Source of the DNA: Sulfurimonas hongkongensis | Lineage (GTDB): Bacteria > Campylobacterota > Campylobacteria > Campylobacterales > Sulfurimonadaceae | Length of the DNA: 64,000 nucleotides | Assembly: GCF_000445475.1 (NCBI RefSeq) | Contig: NZ_AUPZ01000001.1 | Location: 1 to 64,000, forward strand | Direction of reading: 5' to 3' | Part shown: one piece after another, positions 8,837-18,516 of the stretch | Position numbering within the stretch: position 1 is the first letter of the stretch | Layout: each line of letters starts with the position of its first letter | Made by a program: the position numbers and the translations under genes | Notes under the pieces: model-generated | The model's input: the letters and a program-made list of their open reading frames with translations, nothing else | Told to the model about the DNA's origin: nothing | The model's database searches: none

Positions 8837-9919
8837 GTGGGCGAAGAGGTAAAAAAAGTAGTAGATATTAAAAAACTTCTCAAGAGTGTTTTAGCTTATG
8901 GCTCTAGTGATTTGCATCTTGTTGTTGGAAGTGAACCCCAAATCAGGATAGATAAAGAACTTCGTCCCTTAAACTTAGCAGTTTTAAACTCAAAAGATAT
9001 AGAAGAGATGTCCTACTCGCTCATAGAAGACAAGCAGAAAAAAGTCTTTGAAGACACTAATGAGCTAGATTTCTCTTTTGAGCTAGAGAATGTTGGTCGT
9101 TTTCGTGCAAACTACTACCGTACTATAGGGGGAATTGCTTGTGCTTTTAGAATGATTCCTATAGATGTCCCAACACTTGATGAGTATGGAAATCCTCCTA
9201 TTTTTAAAGAACTTATAAAAAAAGAAAAAGGGCTTATCTTAGTCACAGGACCAACTGGTAGCGGTAAATCGACTACCTTAGCTTCAATGCTTAATGAGAT
9301 AAATCTCACTGAGCGAAGACACATCATAACCATAGAGGACCCAGTTGAGTTTGTCCATAAAAACATAAAATCTCTTTTTTCCCAAAGAGATGTAGGAAAT
9401 GACACTGCGTCCTTTGCATCGGCATTAAAATACTCTCTTAGACAAGATCCAGATGTTATTTTAATCGGAGAGATGAGAGATGCAGAGACTATTGGTGCGG
9501 CACTTACAGCAGCAGAGACTGGTCACTTGGTTTTTGCCACTCTACACACAAACTCAGCACCAGGAACAATCAACCGAATCATAGATGTTTTTGATGGTGA
9601 AGAACAAGCTCAAATAAGAGCACAGCTCTCTTCTTCTCTTGTCTCAGTAATCTCACAAACCCTTATACCAAGAGTAGGTGGAGGAAAAGTTGCAACTCAA
9701 GAGATTCTTATAGCAAACCCAGCCATACAAAACCTCATAAGAGAAGATAAAGTCCATCAATTGTACTCACAAATGCAACTAAATCAAAAAGAAAACCGTA
9801 TGACTACACAGACTCAACAACTCTTAGAGCTACTACAAAAGAAAGTTATTACAAAAGAAAATGCTATCAAAAATTCAAATAGACCAGACGAACTTATGAA
9901 GTTACTAGTAGGTTTATAA
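8837..9919 (+). CDS. pilT: PilT-type ATPase
   Basis: A 360-residue hexameric secretion ATPase of the PilT family, which powers type IV pilus retraction. Visible motifs are Walker A GPTGSGKST, the Asp box IITIEDPVEF, Walker B VILIGEMRDAET and the His box GHLVFATLHTN. The start is GTG at 8837, six nt after AAGGAG. An out-of-frame ATG overlaps it at 8835, so automatic annotation could misplace the start. No other pilus genes lie nearby. PilT and its close paralogue PilU cannot be separated securely by eye, but PilT is the better fit. Confidence 0.9.
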   Translation: MGEEVKKVVDIKKLLKSVLAYGSSDLHLVVGSEPQIRIDKELRPLNLAVLNSKDIEEMSYSLIEDKQKKVFEDTNELDFSFELENVGRFRANYYRTIGGIACAFRMIPIDVPTLDEYGNPPIFKELIKKEKGLILVTGPTGSGKSTTLASMLNEINLTERRHIITIEDPVEFVHKNIKSLFSQRDVGNDTASFASALKYSLRQDPDVILIGEMRDAETIGAALTAAETGHLVFATLHTNSAPGTINRIIDVFDGEEQAQIRAQLSSSLVSVISQTLIPRVGGGKVATQEILIANPAIQNLIREDKVHQLYSQMQLNQKENRMTTQTQQLLELLQKKVITKENAIKNSNRPDELMKLLVGL

Positions 9920-10045
9920 ACTAGATTCCGTGTCAAGCACACAATGACAATACACGCGCCATCCTAAACACTAAAGAAACATTTTTGTATAGCAAAAGAC
10001 GATTCTCTTGTTTTGATTTAGGATCCAGTTTTATATTACTTTAGA
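9918..10045. repeat. dispersed intergenic repeat, copy 2 (long form)
   Basis: This stretch matches the copy at 57.7 kb along most of its length. It opens AAACTAGATTCCGTGTCAAG. A middle block contains CTAAAGAAACATTTT and GATTCTCTTGTTTTGATT. It closes with AGGATCC and an AT-rich tail. The left hairpin is damaged here because CACGG has become CACAC. It fills most of the gap between pilT and the TonB-dependent receptor gene. Confidence 0.75.
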
Positions 10046-10175
10046 GCGCCTAATACTCACATCATATCTATTTCAGGTATATTATTCTTAAACTAAATTT
10101 AAAAAATATACTTAACATAAAATTAACACTTTAATATTATACTTCTTCTCAATTACTAAAATATGAGGAATGATA

Positions 10176-12362
10176 ATGAAAAAGAGCTTATATATCTCTT
10201 CTGTTGCTTCTATCTTGGTTGCAAGTCTTAGCGCATCAGATTTGGGAACTATACAAGTAGAATCATCTACCATTGATGATAAATTTGAGTCAAAGAGAAC
10301 AGAAGTCTCTAGTACTTCAACGATAAGTGGGGAAGCTGTTGATGAAGCACATGCTGAGAGCGTACAGCAAATTTTACAATCAATCCCGGGAGTAACAACA
10401 GAGTACTCCACTGGTGATTCTTTAAAAATTCATCTCAGGGGTGTAGAAAACCAGATGTATATGGGTGAAAAGCCGGGCGTTGCAGTTGTTATTGACGGTG
10501 TTCCCGTGTTTGAGAGAACAGGAAAGGTAAATATAGACCTTGACAACATTGAAAGCATTAAAGTTATAAAGGGCGGGGCTTCATATCTTTTTGGAGATGA
10601 TGCACTCTCTGGAGCCATTATAATAACAACAAAAAAAGGTGCAAAGTATAACAACAACTTTGGAGCAGTTGAGTTTGGTAGTTACGGCTATCAAAAAATC
10701 TTAGCAAGAAGTGGCTATGCAAATGACAACTTAAGCTTTCATATTCAAGCGAGTCAAAGAAAGGCTGATGGCTATTGGGAAGATTCAGACTATGAATCAA
10801 ACTATCTCAATGGTAAATTGCAATATTACCTTGATGATACATCAGATATCTCATTTGGATTTGAATATTCAGACAGAAAAAAAGATACTCACGGAACTGT
10901 AGGTGGTGAAACTGCAGCTAAAGAAAATCCTAAATCTGTTTATGATGGAGATCAAGATAGTAGAGACTATACAAGAGATTATGATGTAGAACTTCTTAAA
11001 CTTTTTCTTACCTATTCTAAGGATTTTAGCAATAAGTCAAATCTACTTTTAAGTGGATACATTTATAAAGATGATACATCCTTTATATCAGGACCACAAA
11101 CTAGAGATGGTAGTGGAGCTTCAGATCCTTCTCTTGATGACAGTGATTACAATTATGACAATGACTATGCACAGATACAAAGAGGAATAAAGAGCGAATA
11201 CAGAAGTTCATTTGATACATTTGCTACTATGCTGGGGCTTGATTTAAGATTTAATGAGTATGAGAACAAAACATCTTATAGGGTCAATCAGCCTTTAATA
11301 AGATACTACCCATCTTACTCTGTAACTCCAAATTACTACTTAGCTGGTGATGCAAAAAGCGACGACACAACAGATGAAAATGTTTATGCCTTTTACGGAG
11401 AATATAAACAAAAGATTACAAAAAATTTAAGTGCTACTGCTAACCTAAGGTATGATCTTATCAAACTCGACTATGAAGACTATAAAGACAATAACTTTAA
11501 AGAGGACTTTAATGTCTACTCTTACAGACTAGGAGCCAACTATAAGATAAATGAGAGCTTTGATGTTTTTGCAAACTTCTCAACAGGTTTTAGAGCACCG
11601 ACAGTTACACAACTCTACGCTGGAAGCACCAGTGCATGGGGAAGCACAGCAAACAATCCTGACCTAGACCCAGAAAAATCCTATAACTACGAAATAGGTA
11701 TTCGTACAAAAGCAAAAGGCATAACTTATGAAGCCGCGATTTTTCAGATTGACAGAAAAGACTTTATCATGAAAACATCAGGTAACTATGGAGATACGGA
11801 TACTGTAGATATGTGGGATAATGTAGGGGGTGCAAGACATAGAGGTTTAGAACTCTCTGCAATAGGCAATATTGTTAAAGAGTTATCCTTTAATCTTGCC
11901 TATACCTATCTTGATGCATACTATACAGAGTATGACAATTTTGGTATTGACTTAGACGGCAATCCTCGTACCTCGGTTGTTACATTTTTTGATGCAACAA
12001 ACAACCAAATCCCTAGAACTCCAAAGCATCAACTAAATCTTATCTTAGACTATATGCCGACAAAAGAGTTAAAGCTAACAACAGAGATAAACGCAAAGTC
12101 TAATTACTATGCGGATGATTTAAATGAGATCAAAATACCTGGACACGCTACACTTAACCTGCTAGCGAGTTATACAAATAAAATAGGTGATTATCAGTAC
12201 AACTTTTTTGCAAGAGTAGATAATCTTTTTGATAAATTTTACTACAACACAGCAAGAGCAAGCGGTGACAGAAATGAAGACGGAATATTTGACGCAGAGG
12301 ATTTATCCATCACTGTAAATTCTGGAAGAGTATTAACAGCAGGATTATCCGTTAAATTTTAA
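10176..12362 (+). CDS. TonB-dependent outer-membrane receptor
   Basis: A 728-residue gated beta-barrel that imports a scarce ligand, typically a metal chelate, across the outer membrane. It has a signal peptide (about 1-21), a plug domain (about 40-150, with QQILQSIPGV, IDGVPVF and IKGGASYLFGDDALSGAI) and a long barrel ending in an aromatic-poor LTAGLSVKF. A Ca-loop-like segment, DRNEDGIFDAED, lies near the C-terminus. The start was set at 10176 (MKKSLYIS) because AGGA stands 6 nt before it; the ATG at 10170 is too close to that site. It heads the ten-gene operon with its own ExbB, ExbD and TonB. The substrate is unknown and no Fur-type box was recognised upstream. Confidence 0.93.
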   Translation: MKKSLYISSVASILVASLSASDLGTIQVESSTIDDKFESKRTEVSSTSTISGEAVDEAHAESVQQILQSIPGVTTEYSTGDSLKIHLRGVENQMYMGEKPGVAVVIDGVPVFERTGKVNIDLDNIESIKVIKGGASYLFGDDALSGAIIITTKKGAKYNNNFGAVEFGSYGYQKILARSGYANDNLSFHIQASQRKADGYWEDSDYESNYLNGKLQYYLDDTSDISFGFEYSDRKKDTHGTVGGETAAKENPKSVYDGDQDSRDYTRDYDVELLKLFLTYSKDFSNKSNLLLSGYIYKDDTSFISGPQTRDGSGASDPSLDDSDYNYDNDYAQIQRGIKSEYRSSFDTFATMLGLDLRFNEYENKTSYRVNQPLIRYYPSYSVTPNYYLAGDAKSDDTTDENVYAFYGEYKQKITKNLSATANLRYDLIKLDYEDYKDNNFKEDFNVYSYRLGANYKINESFDVFANFSTGFRAPTVTQLYAGSTSAWGSTANNPDLDPEKSYNYEIGIRTKAKGITYEAAIFQIDRKDFIMKTSGNYGDTDTVDMWDNVGGARHRGLELSAIGNIVKELSFNLAYTYLDAYYTEYDNFGIDLDGNPRTSVVTFFDATNNQIPRTPKHQLNLILDYMPTKELKLTTEINAKSNYYADDLNEIKIPGHATLNLLASYTNKIGDYQYNFFARVDNLFDKFYYNTARASGDRNEDGIFDAEDLSITVNSGRVLTAGLSVKF

Positions 12363-12384
12363 TTACAACACATAGGTGAAAACA

Positions 12385-12828
12385 ATGAATATAGAACTAT
12401 TAAAAGATATTGTTGATTATGGAATCATTGGACTTTTAGGAGTTATGAGTTTTATGACTTTTTGGTTTTGGATCGAGAGAATTCTTTTTTTTAAAGGAGT
12501 TAATGTAAATAATTTTGAGACAAAAGAAGAACTTGAGCTTGTACTTACAAACAATGTAAATATAATCTCAACCTTTGGTTCCAATGCCCCATATATTGGA
12601 CTGCTTGGAACAGTGTTTGGAATTATTATAACCTTTTATGCTATGGGACAGAGTGATGCCTTAGATGCAAAAATGATAATGACATCTTTAGCACTTGCTC
12701 TAAAAGCTACTGCAATGGGACTTATAGTGGCTATTCCAGCTATAGTATTTTATAACCATTTAGCAAGAAAAATCGAAGTTGTATTAGCTCATTGGGACAT
12801 GAAAGAGAAGGCAAAACATGCAAATTAA
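12385..12828 (+). CDS. exbB: ExbB/TolQ-type proton channel subunit
   Basis: A 147-residue MotA/TolQ/ExbB-family protein that, with ExbD, uses the proton gradient to energise TonB. Three membrane segments are visible: about 12-30, then a pair after SNAPYIGLLGTVFG and TAMGLIVAIPAIV. It is the short ExbB form known in Campylobacterota rather than the longer enterobacterial one. The start was set at the ATG at 12385, preceded by AGGTG at 6 nt, rather than the upstream in-frame GTG at 12376. It overlaps exbD by 11 bp and lies 22 bp downstream of the receptor gene. Confidence 0.9.
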   Translation: MNIELLKDIVDYGIIGLLGVMSFMTFWFWIERILFFKGVNVNNFETKEELELVLTNNVNIISTFGSNAPYIGLLGTVFGIIITFYAMGQSDALDAKMIMTSLALALKATAMGLIVAIPAIVFYNHLARKIEVVLAHWDMKEKAKHAN

Positions 12829-13201
12829 AAAGTTTGACTCTATAAATGTAGTCCCCTTTATTGATATTATGCTTGTTCTTCTCGTCATTGTCTTAACCAC
12901 TGCTACCTTTGTTGCCAAGGGGATAATTCCGGTTGACCTTCCTACGGCAAAGACAGCAGCTCCACAAGATGATAAAAAAAATCTCACTATAACAATCAAA
13001 CAAAATGGTGATATCTTGTTTGACAAGGTAATAGTTTTAGTAGATGATGTTGCAGAAGAACTTGCAAAATATGAAGTTAAAACACCTATTCATATTAACT
13101 GTGACAAAGAAGCAAAGTTTGATCTGTTTGTCTCACTTTTAGATACCTTAGAAGAAAAAAAGTTTAAAAACCTTGGAATAATCACTAAGAAAAATAACTA
13201 A
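12818..13201 (+). CDS. exbD: ExbD/TolR-type subunit
   Basis: A 127-residue partner of ExbB with one N-terminal membrane helix and a periplasmic domain. The essential membrane Asp is present in VVPFIDIMLVLLVIVL, followed by the conserved PVDLPTAKTA segment. It overlaps exbB by 11 bp, indicating translational coupling. With the tonB gene at the operon's end it completes a dedicated energising complex for the receptor. Confidence 0.92.
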   Translation: MQIKKFDSINVVPFIDIMLVLLVIVLTTATFVAKGIIPVDLPTAKTAAPQDDKKNLTITIKQNGDILFDKVIVLVDDVAEELAKYEVKTPIHINCDKEAKFDLFVSLLDTLEEKKFKNLGIITKKNN

Positions 13202-13216
13202 AGTGAAGTGAACATT

Positions 13217-13876
13217 ATGGAATATACAGCTTTTTTTTCTATATTTATTATAGGACTCTCTTATGGAGCCACTGCATGTATGTTCTCATGTATGCCATTT
13301 CTAAGCCCCTTGCTTATAAGTAACTCTAAGAGCACAAGAGAGGCACTTAGTGTTATTTTACCTTTTAGTCTAGGTAGGATATTTAGCTATACACTTATAG
13401 CAATTGTGGCTTACTTTAGTTCTGTTTGGGTAAAGATGATGCTAAATGACAATCACATCTTTAGCATCATCTTAGGTCTTAGCACTATATCTATGGGGAT
13501 ATATCTGATGTATAAGAGCTTCAGTTCAACTAGCTCTTGCGCTCACTCTGCACCGTTAATCAAAAAACCAAAGTTAAACAGATTTGGCTTTTTTACTATT
13601 GGTGCGACTATGTCTGTAAATCCGTGTGCTCCAATCATGGCACTCTTAGCAGTAGCGGCAAATAGTAGCAGTATTTACAACTCTATAGGTCTTGGTTTGT
13701 TCTTCGGTCTTGGTGCTGTTATTTTTTCAATTATATTTTACGGTTTTATTCTCTCAACTGTAGTAAAAGGAATGATGATTGAGTTTTCCTCTTATAAACT
13801 TTTCATAGAGAGACTTGCGGCACTTCTTCTCATAATAATAGGCGTGTTAGTTTTAAACGGTGTATTAGTACTTTAA
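13217..13876 (+). CDS. CcdA/DsbD-like membrane protein
   Basis: A 219-residue protein with about six membrane segments. Two features match the CcdA/DsbD transmembrane electron carriers: a Cys pair followed by Pro (TACMFSCMPF) near the N-terminus and a second Cys in VNPCAPIMAL. Such proteins pass reducing power from cytoplasmic thioredoxin to periplasmic thiols. A TauE/SafE label is also possible, because the DsbD_2 group merges with it. In this operon it may keep periplasmic thiols or metal sites reduced, but that is inference. The ATG at 13217 was preferred to the upstream in-frame GTG at 13208. Confidence 0.65.
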   Translation: MEYTAFFSIFIIGLSYGATACMFSCMPFLSPLLISNSKSTREALSVILPFSLGRIFSYTLIAIVAYFSSVWVKMMLNDNHIFSIILGLSTISMGIYLMYKSFSSTSSCAHSAPLIKKPKLNRFGFFTIGATMSVNPCAPIMALLAVAANSSSIYNSIGLGLFFGLGAVIFSIIFYGFILSTVVKGMMIEFSSYKLFIERLAALLLIIIGVLVLNGVLVL

Positions 13877-13888
13877 CAAAGGCGAACA

Positions 13889-16279
13889 ATGGTAGATTTT
13901 ATTAAACGTGACAAAGATGATATTTATGGCAAACCAATATTAGGATTTTTATTTAAAAATCAGAAATTTTTGATGATATTAAAAATAGCAGTTTTAGCTC
14001 TATTTTTATATGCTTTATATTTTGGCTTTGCACATACTGGCAAAGATAACAACTTTACTTGGGCGGTTTTTTGGGGGATTTTCTGGTCTTTGTTTATGGT
14101 AATAACTCTACCAACATTAGGAAGAGTTTTTTGCGGCATCTGTCCTCACGGTTTTATGGGAAAATATATTACAAAACTTGGTTTAAAAAAAACTATGCCA
14201 AAATGGATGCAAAATCCATTTATTGGCATTTTTCTTATTGTTATAGGATGGTGGGGGATCTACTACATGTTTCCTGGCATCTATAGGTCACCCCTTGGGA
14301 CTGCTATTTTATTTACAGTGATGACCCTGCTCTCTTTTGTAATCTACTTTTTATATAAAGATATGAGTTACTGTAAATATATTTGCCCTATTGGGACGCT
14401 TACACGAGCCTACTCTAAACTCTCCTTTACATGGCTAGGAACTTATAAAAGCGCCTGCGATGAGTGTAAAACCTTTGAGTGTACAACGGCATGTCCATAC
14501 AACCTAAAACCATTTACCTTTAACAAACGAAACTCTATGACTGACTGTACACTTTGTATGAACTGTTCTGCTGCTTGTGAGGCAGTTAGTTTTAAAGTTA
14601 AAAAACCATCCTTTTCTCTTTTTTCAAAATTTCAAGTTCAAAAAGCTGAAGTTTGGGCATTTATCCTTATCTTGGCTTCCATCTCTATTACTATGTCTTT
14701 TCATCATGGCATCGGTCGAAGCAATGCCGCGCCTGATATGATATGGTCAAAAACAGCTGAGTTTTTCAAAGGCTTTATTAATTTTGGCTCAGTTGACCCA
14801 ATAGGCTTATTTGCCTTCCTTTATGCTCTACTCTTTACAATAGTTGCTGCTATTGCTGGTATGTTTATAGCATCTAAAATTTTACAAAAGGATTTCTCTA
14901 AAATCTTTTATAATCTTGGATACTCCTACGCTCCACTCTTTATCTTAGGTTCAATCGCTCACACTCTTGAGACACTTTTCTTGCGTGGTTATGAAAGAAT
15001 TGTAGAAGGATTAGCTCAAGGGTTTGGCTTATCTGTAGATGTGGCATCCCTAGCAAACAGAGGAGATGGTTGGCTGCATTTATTTGGCTTACTAAAGTGG
15101 GTAGCTATTGTTTGGGCTCTAATCATACTCTATAAAAGAATGAAACTTATAGATGCTATGAAGATGAGAAAGATTATTGCATATCCATTTGCAGCCTCTT
15201 TAATCATTTTCTTTTTAAGTGTTAATATCTACAGAGGATATATCCTAGATACTTATGGTAGAGCTTTAGACGGACATGCCAATCATGGCGGAGGTGCTAA
15301 AGTATTTCAAAGTGCCTCAAAAGACAGTGTTCTTAGAGATTTCAAAAAAAGACCTGCTCAAACTTATAAACAACCAACAGCCTTAAATAGCGTATATTTC
15401 TCAGAAACCAATCCATCAGCTAAAGAGGGAGAGTCTTATGGTGGACATAGACGCGGTGGGGGAAGAGGCTGGGTGCCATCACAAAAAGTTTGGCCTATCT
15501 TTGAAGATAATATAGGAGAGAAAAACTGTATAAGCCATATAGATGCCAAGCTTTATCTTCTAGATGCTAACTTAGAGACAACAAAGCTAGTTCCATCAAA
15601 AGAAGATGGCTGTAAATCAGTTAGTTATAAGATGCCAGACAATGGTTACTACAATCTATTTTATGTAGATAAAATAGTTCAAGACAATACACTATATATC
15701 AAAACTGCAAAGTTTGAAAACATGAGATTTAACCATAGTAACGATGCTATCTATGATGAGCAAAAGATGTCAGCTCATAGTATAAATGAGGCTCCTTTTG
15801 ATATTTTAAGACTTAGAGAAGATGGGGAGACTTTTTATCATCGTCTATACTCAGGCGATAAGATAAGAGTTAAAGTTTTACTAAACTCAAAGCCTATTGA
15901 AGGTGCCACGCTAAGGCTATCGACACTAACAGGTTGGTCAAAAACTCTAAAATCTGACAAAGATGGTATAGCAGTTTTCACACTTATAAAGGATTATTTC
16001 CCCGAGTGGAATAGGTTTGATAGAAGACATAAAAGCAAATTTGTTCTAACAGCAAACTATAAAGAAGATGCCAACGCTACACCTGATGGGTACGACTCTA
16101 TAAACTATGAAGCGACATATTCATCTGTTTATTATCCAGAGGAGAGTGGCTATAGCTCTTATGCTTATGGTTTAGCGGCTGCAACATTAGCTGCCATACT
16201 GTCTGGTTTTATTATCTACTTCTTTAGAAGAGGAAGAAAAAGACCATTTAAAGAGGTGCGCTTTGATGAAAAAGATTAG
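13889..16279 (+). CDS. membrane polyferredoxin with periplasmic DUF4198-like domain
   Basis: A 796-residue fusion. The N-terminal half resembles the NosR/NapH/CcoG polyferredoxins. It has membrane segments near 29-48, 57-77, 110-128 and 136-156, and Cys motifs CGICPHG (82-88) and CKYICPIG (162-169). Two cytoplasmic [4Fe-4S] sets follow, with Cys at 190, 193, 198, 202 and 220, 223, 226, 230. More helices run to about 450. Residues about 450-757 are predicted periplasmic, with a Gly/His/Arg-rich stretch (GGHRRGGGRGW) and a beta-rich part (SGDKIRVKVLLNSKPIEGA, then KSDKDGIAVFTL) like DUF4198/NikM-type domains. A last helix (758-780) anchors the end. It probably moves electrons across or along the membrane. 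The fusion is unusual and its partner is unknown. Confidence 0.8.
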   Translation: MVDFIKRDKDDIYGKPILGFLFKNQKFLMILKIAVLALFLYALYFGFAHTGKDNNFTWAVFWGIFWSLFMVITLPTLGRVFCGICPHGFMGKYITKLGLKKTMPKWMQNPFIGIFLIVIGWWGIYYMFPGIYRSPLGTAILFTVMTLLSFVIYFLYKDMSYCKYICPIGTLTRAYSKLSFTWLGTYKSACDECKTFECTTACPYNLKPFTFNKRNSMTDCTLCMNCSAACEAVSFKVKKPSFSLFSKFQVQKAEVWAFILILASISITMSFHHGIGRSNAAPDMIWSKTAEFFKGFINFGSVDPIGLFAFLYALLFTIVAAIAGMFIASKILQKDFSKIFYNLGYSYAPLFILGSIAHTLETLFLRGYERIVEGLAQGFGLSVDVASLANRGDGWLHLFGLLKWVAIVWALIILYKRMKLIDAMKMRKIIAYPFAASLIIFFLSVNIYRGYILDTYGRALDGHANHGGGAKVFQSASKDSVLRDFKKRPAQTYKQPTALNSVYFSETNPSAKEGESYGGHRRGGGRGWVPSQKVWPIFEDNIGEKNCISHIDAKLYLLDANLETTKLVPSKEDGCKSVSYKMPDNGYYNLFYVDKIVQDNTLYIKTAKFENMRFNHSNDAIYDEQKMSAHSINEAPFDILRLREDGETFYHRLYSGDKIRVKVLLNSKPIEGATLRLSTLTGWSKTLKSDKDGIAVFTLIKDYFPEWNRFDRRHKSKFVLTANYKEDANATPDGYDSINYEATYSSVYYPEESGYSSYAYGLAAATLAAILSGFIIYFFRRGRKRPFKEVRFDEKD

Positions 16280-17246
16280 AGATTTTATAAACAAGGCTGA
16301 TATCAAAAGATTTCGTTTTTGGTTACAGATTTTTTTCTTTATCATCTTTATATATGGTGGCTACTTTGCTATCAACTTAGGAACTAGCATCCCTGTCTTT
16401 TCATGTGGATATGATAAAGAAGTTGGGGGAATGTGCTACTTTTTACCTCTGCAACATCAACTAGCCCGTCCGCTAGATCTGCTCTTTAGTGTAGCTAGTA
16501 TCTCAGTTCTTATAGGCTTTATAACATTTCTGCTTTGGTTTATAGTCTTTAACAAAGCTTGGTGTGGTTACGCTTGTCCACTTGGCACTATGCAAGATTG
16601 GCTAACAGGTTTAAGAAAAAAGATGGGGGTTAGATATAGCACCTATACTCAACCGCAATTTAACAAACTCAAAAAGATAAAGTACATAATGCTAGCACTT
16701 GTAATCTTATCTCCTATGGCCGTAGGGATGGGACTGCTTGATCGTGAATGGGTAACTGCTTTTTGTAGCATCTGCCCTGGAAGGATGGTAACGCCTCTTT
16801 TTGTAGGAGATATCTCTCAATGGAGCTTAGATTTCTCAACCAAGAGTGCAATGATCCTTACTGCTTTAGGTTTAGTGTTTACTGGACTTTTTGTAGTTGG
16901 CTCATTTGTAAAAAAGAGATTTTTCTGTTTTTTTTGTCCTATGAGTGCCATGCACTATATCTTTAGTGACGCAGCCCTTTTAAGGCTTAAAAAAGATGGT
17001 GACAAATGTACAAAATGTGGCGATTGCTACACAGTTTGTGATATGCAGATAAAAGATATAGCTGATGATGTTACAAGTACAAATATTTTAAGAGATGACT
17101 GTATTTTATGTATGAAGTGTGTAGCTGCTTGTCCAGAAGAGGATGCTTTATATGTTGACTTTGTAAATTATCCAATATTCAAATCTACAAGAGGTGGATT
17201 TGCCAAAAGGATGCAAATGGACGAACTGGAGAGAACAAATGACTAA
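16266..17246 (+). CDS. NapH-like membrane ferredoxin
   Basis: A 326-residue inner-membrane iron-sulfur protein of the NapH/NosR family, which typically takes electrons from quinol or passes them between membrane and soluble carriers. Four membrane helices are interspersed with Cys motifs CGYACPLG, FCSICPGRM and CFFCPMSA. Two classical [4Fe-4S] sets follow near the C-terminus (CTKCGDCYTVC and CILCMKCVAACP). No nap genes are nearby, so NapH itself is not implied. The ATG at 16266 has GAGGTG upstream and overlaps the preceding gene by 14 bp. It was preferred to an in-frame TTG at 16263. Confidence 0.85.
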   Translation: MKKIRDFINKADIKRFRFWLQIFFFIIFIYGGYFAINLGTSIPVFSCGYDKEVGGMCYFLPLQHQLARPLDLLFSVASISVLIGFITFLLWFIVFNKAWCGYACPLGTMQDWLTGLRKKMGVRYSTYTQPQFNKLKKIKYIMLALVILSPMAVGMGLLDREWVTAFCSICPGRMVTPLFVGDISQWSLDFSTKSAMILTALGLVFTGLFVVGSFVKKRFFCFFCPMSAMHYIFSDAALLRLKKDGDKCTKCGDCYTVCDMQIKDIADDVTSTNILRDDCILCMKCVAACPEEDALYVDFVNYPIFKSTRGGFAKRMQMDELERTND

Positions 17247-18516
17247 AAATATAAGAGAACATAAGATAGAGACTCCAAAAGAGAAACAAAATCGTCATAA
17301 AGCTATGGAAGCCATTATGGTGCTTGATAAAGTCAAAAATGAGTTTAAAGAACCACCAAAAGCAATGGAGTACTTTTACAATCTTTTTGAAAGTGTACAT
17401 TGCAAACATAAGCCACTCCATAGCAACAAAGTAAAAGTTGGAACTATGTGTATCCAAGTACCTTCTGAGATTATTTACGCACTAGATGCTGTTCCTCTAA
17501 GACTATGTAATGGTTTTTATACTGATGATGAGATAGGAAGCGATCTGCTTCCATCAAAATCATGTCCTTTAGTAAAAGCAACAGTAGGGCATTTCTCATC
17601 TAATAACTTCTCAGATAAGCCAGATGTTATTATCTCTCCAACAACCTGCGATCAAAAAACAAAAGCGGGTGCCATCATAGAAGATATGGGATATAGTATT
17701 TTTGATATGGAGTTTCCAAGAACCAAAGAGAGTGAGGAGAGCCGTGAATATTGGAGACGAAGTGTTAGAAAATTCACAAAAGAGTTATCAAATGATTTGG
17801 GCAAAAAATTGACTAAAAAGAGATTAAAAGAGTCGATACAAAAAGTAGGATATGCTCAGCATCTCTACCATAAGTTAAATGTCTTAAGAAAAAATATCAA
17901 CTCTCCCATACTTGGAGTTGATATGTTTTTAGTTACCAACGCATTTTTCTTTGACAAAATAGACAACTGGATAGATGCCGTAGATAAACTTGTAAAGGAG
18001 TGCCAGCAAAGAGTAGAAGATGAGTTTAATGCTGCACATAAAAGAAGCCCTAGAATCGTCTATACAGGATCGCCACCAATCTTTCCAAATCTAAAAATCC
18101 CTCTTATTATAGAGCAATCAGATGCCATTATCGTAGCAGATGAAACATGTTCATCAAACAGAATGTTTAATGATATGGTAAGCGTAGATGAGTGGTTTGT
18201 CAACGATATGATAGATGGGGTTGCGGATAGATATTTAAAGGGGTGTACCTGTCCAATATTTACAAAAAATGAAGATAGAAAAAGAAGAATTATTGACCTT
18301 GTTAGAGAGTATAAAGCAGATGGCGTTATATATCAAGCCTTTGCAGGATGTCAGGTTTATGAGATGGAGCAGAGATCTGTTTTAGAGGCTATGGAGAGAG
18401 AGGGCATTCCTATTATGTACTTAGAGAGCGATTACTCTCCTAGTCACTTAGGTCAGCTTACAACTAGAGTTGAAGCATTTGTAGAGTCACTTAAAAATAG
18501 AAAAAGGAAACGTTAA
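17239..18516 (+). CDS. HgdB/BcrC-family protein, double-cubane type
   Basis: A 425-residue protein of the 2-hydroxyacyl-CoA dehydratase D-component family. Members either act on CoA thioesters or, in the stand-alone double-cubane cluster proteins, reduce small molecules with ATP-driven electrons. Cysteines lie at 55, 71, 90, 109, 137, 255, 304, 336, 338 and 371, several in conserved-looking settings (KSCPLVK, PTTCDQKT, ADETCSSN, FAGCQVYE). The matching activator gene follows with a 1-bp overlap. Only one dehydratase-type subunit is present, which favours a double-cubane protein over the two-subunit fermentative enzymes. The start at 17239 has GGAG 7 nt upstream and overlaps the previous gene by 8 bp. 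Substrate unknown. Confidence 0.85.
   Translation: MTKNIREHKIETPKEKQNRHKAMEAIMVLDKVKNEFKEPPKAMEYFYNLFESVHCKHKPLHSNKVKVGTMCIQVPSEIIYALDAVPLRLCNGFYTDDEIGSDLLPSKSCPLVKATVGHFSSNNFSDKPDVIISPTTCDQKTKAGAIIEDMGYSIFDMEFPRTKESEESREYWRRSVRKFTKELSNDLGKKLTKKRLKESIQKVGYAQHLYHKLNVLRKNINSPILGVDMFLVTNAFFFDKIDNWIDAVDKLVKECQQRVEDEFNAAHKRSPRIVYTGSPPIFPNLKIPLIIEQSDAIIVADETCSSNRMFNDMVSVDEWFVNDMIDGVADRYLKGCTCPIFTKNEDRKRRIIDLVREYKADGVIYQAFAGCQVYEMEQRSVLEAMEREGIPIMYLESDYSPSHLGQLTTRVEAFVESLKNRKRKR

Noticed and set aside
8835-8837. ATG at 8835 as the pilT start
   Set aside because: It is out of frame with the PilT sequence; the GTG at 8837 is in frame and has AAGGAG 6 nt upstream.
10046-10169. Fur box controlling the TonB-dependent receptor operon
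   Set aside because: AT-rich repeats are present but none matches a 19-bp GATAATGATAATCATTATC-type site well enough to call.
16266-17246. True NapH of a periplasmic nitrate reductase
   Set aside because: No napA, napB or napG is nearby and the gene is embedded in the TonB/HgdB operon, so only family-level similarity is claimed.
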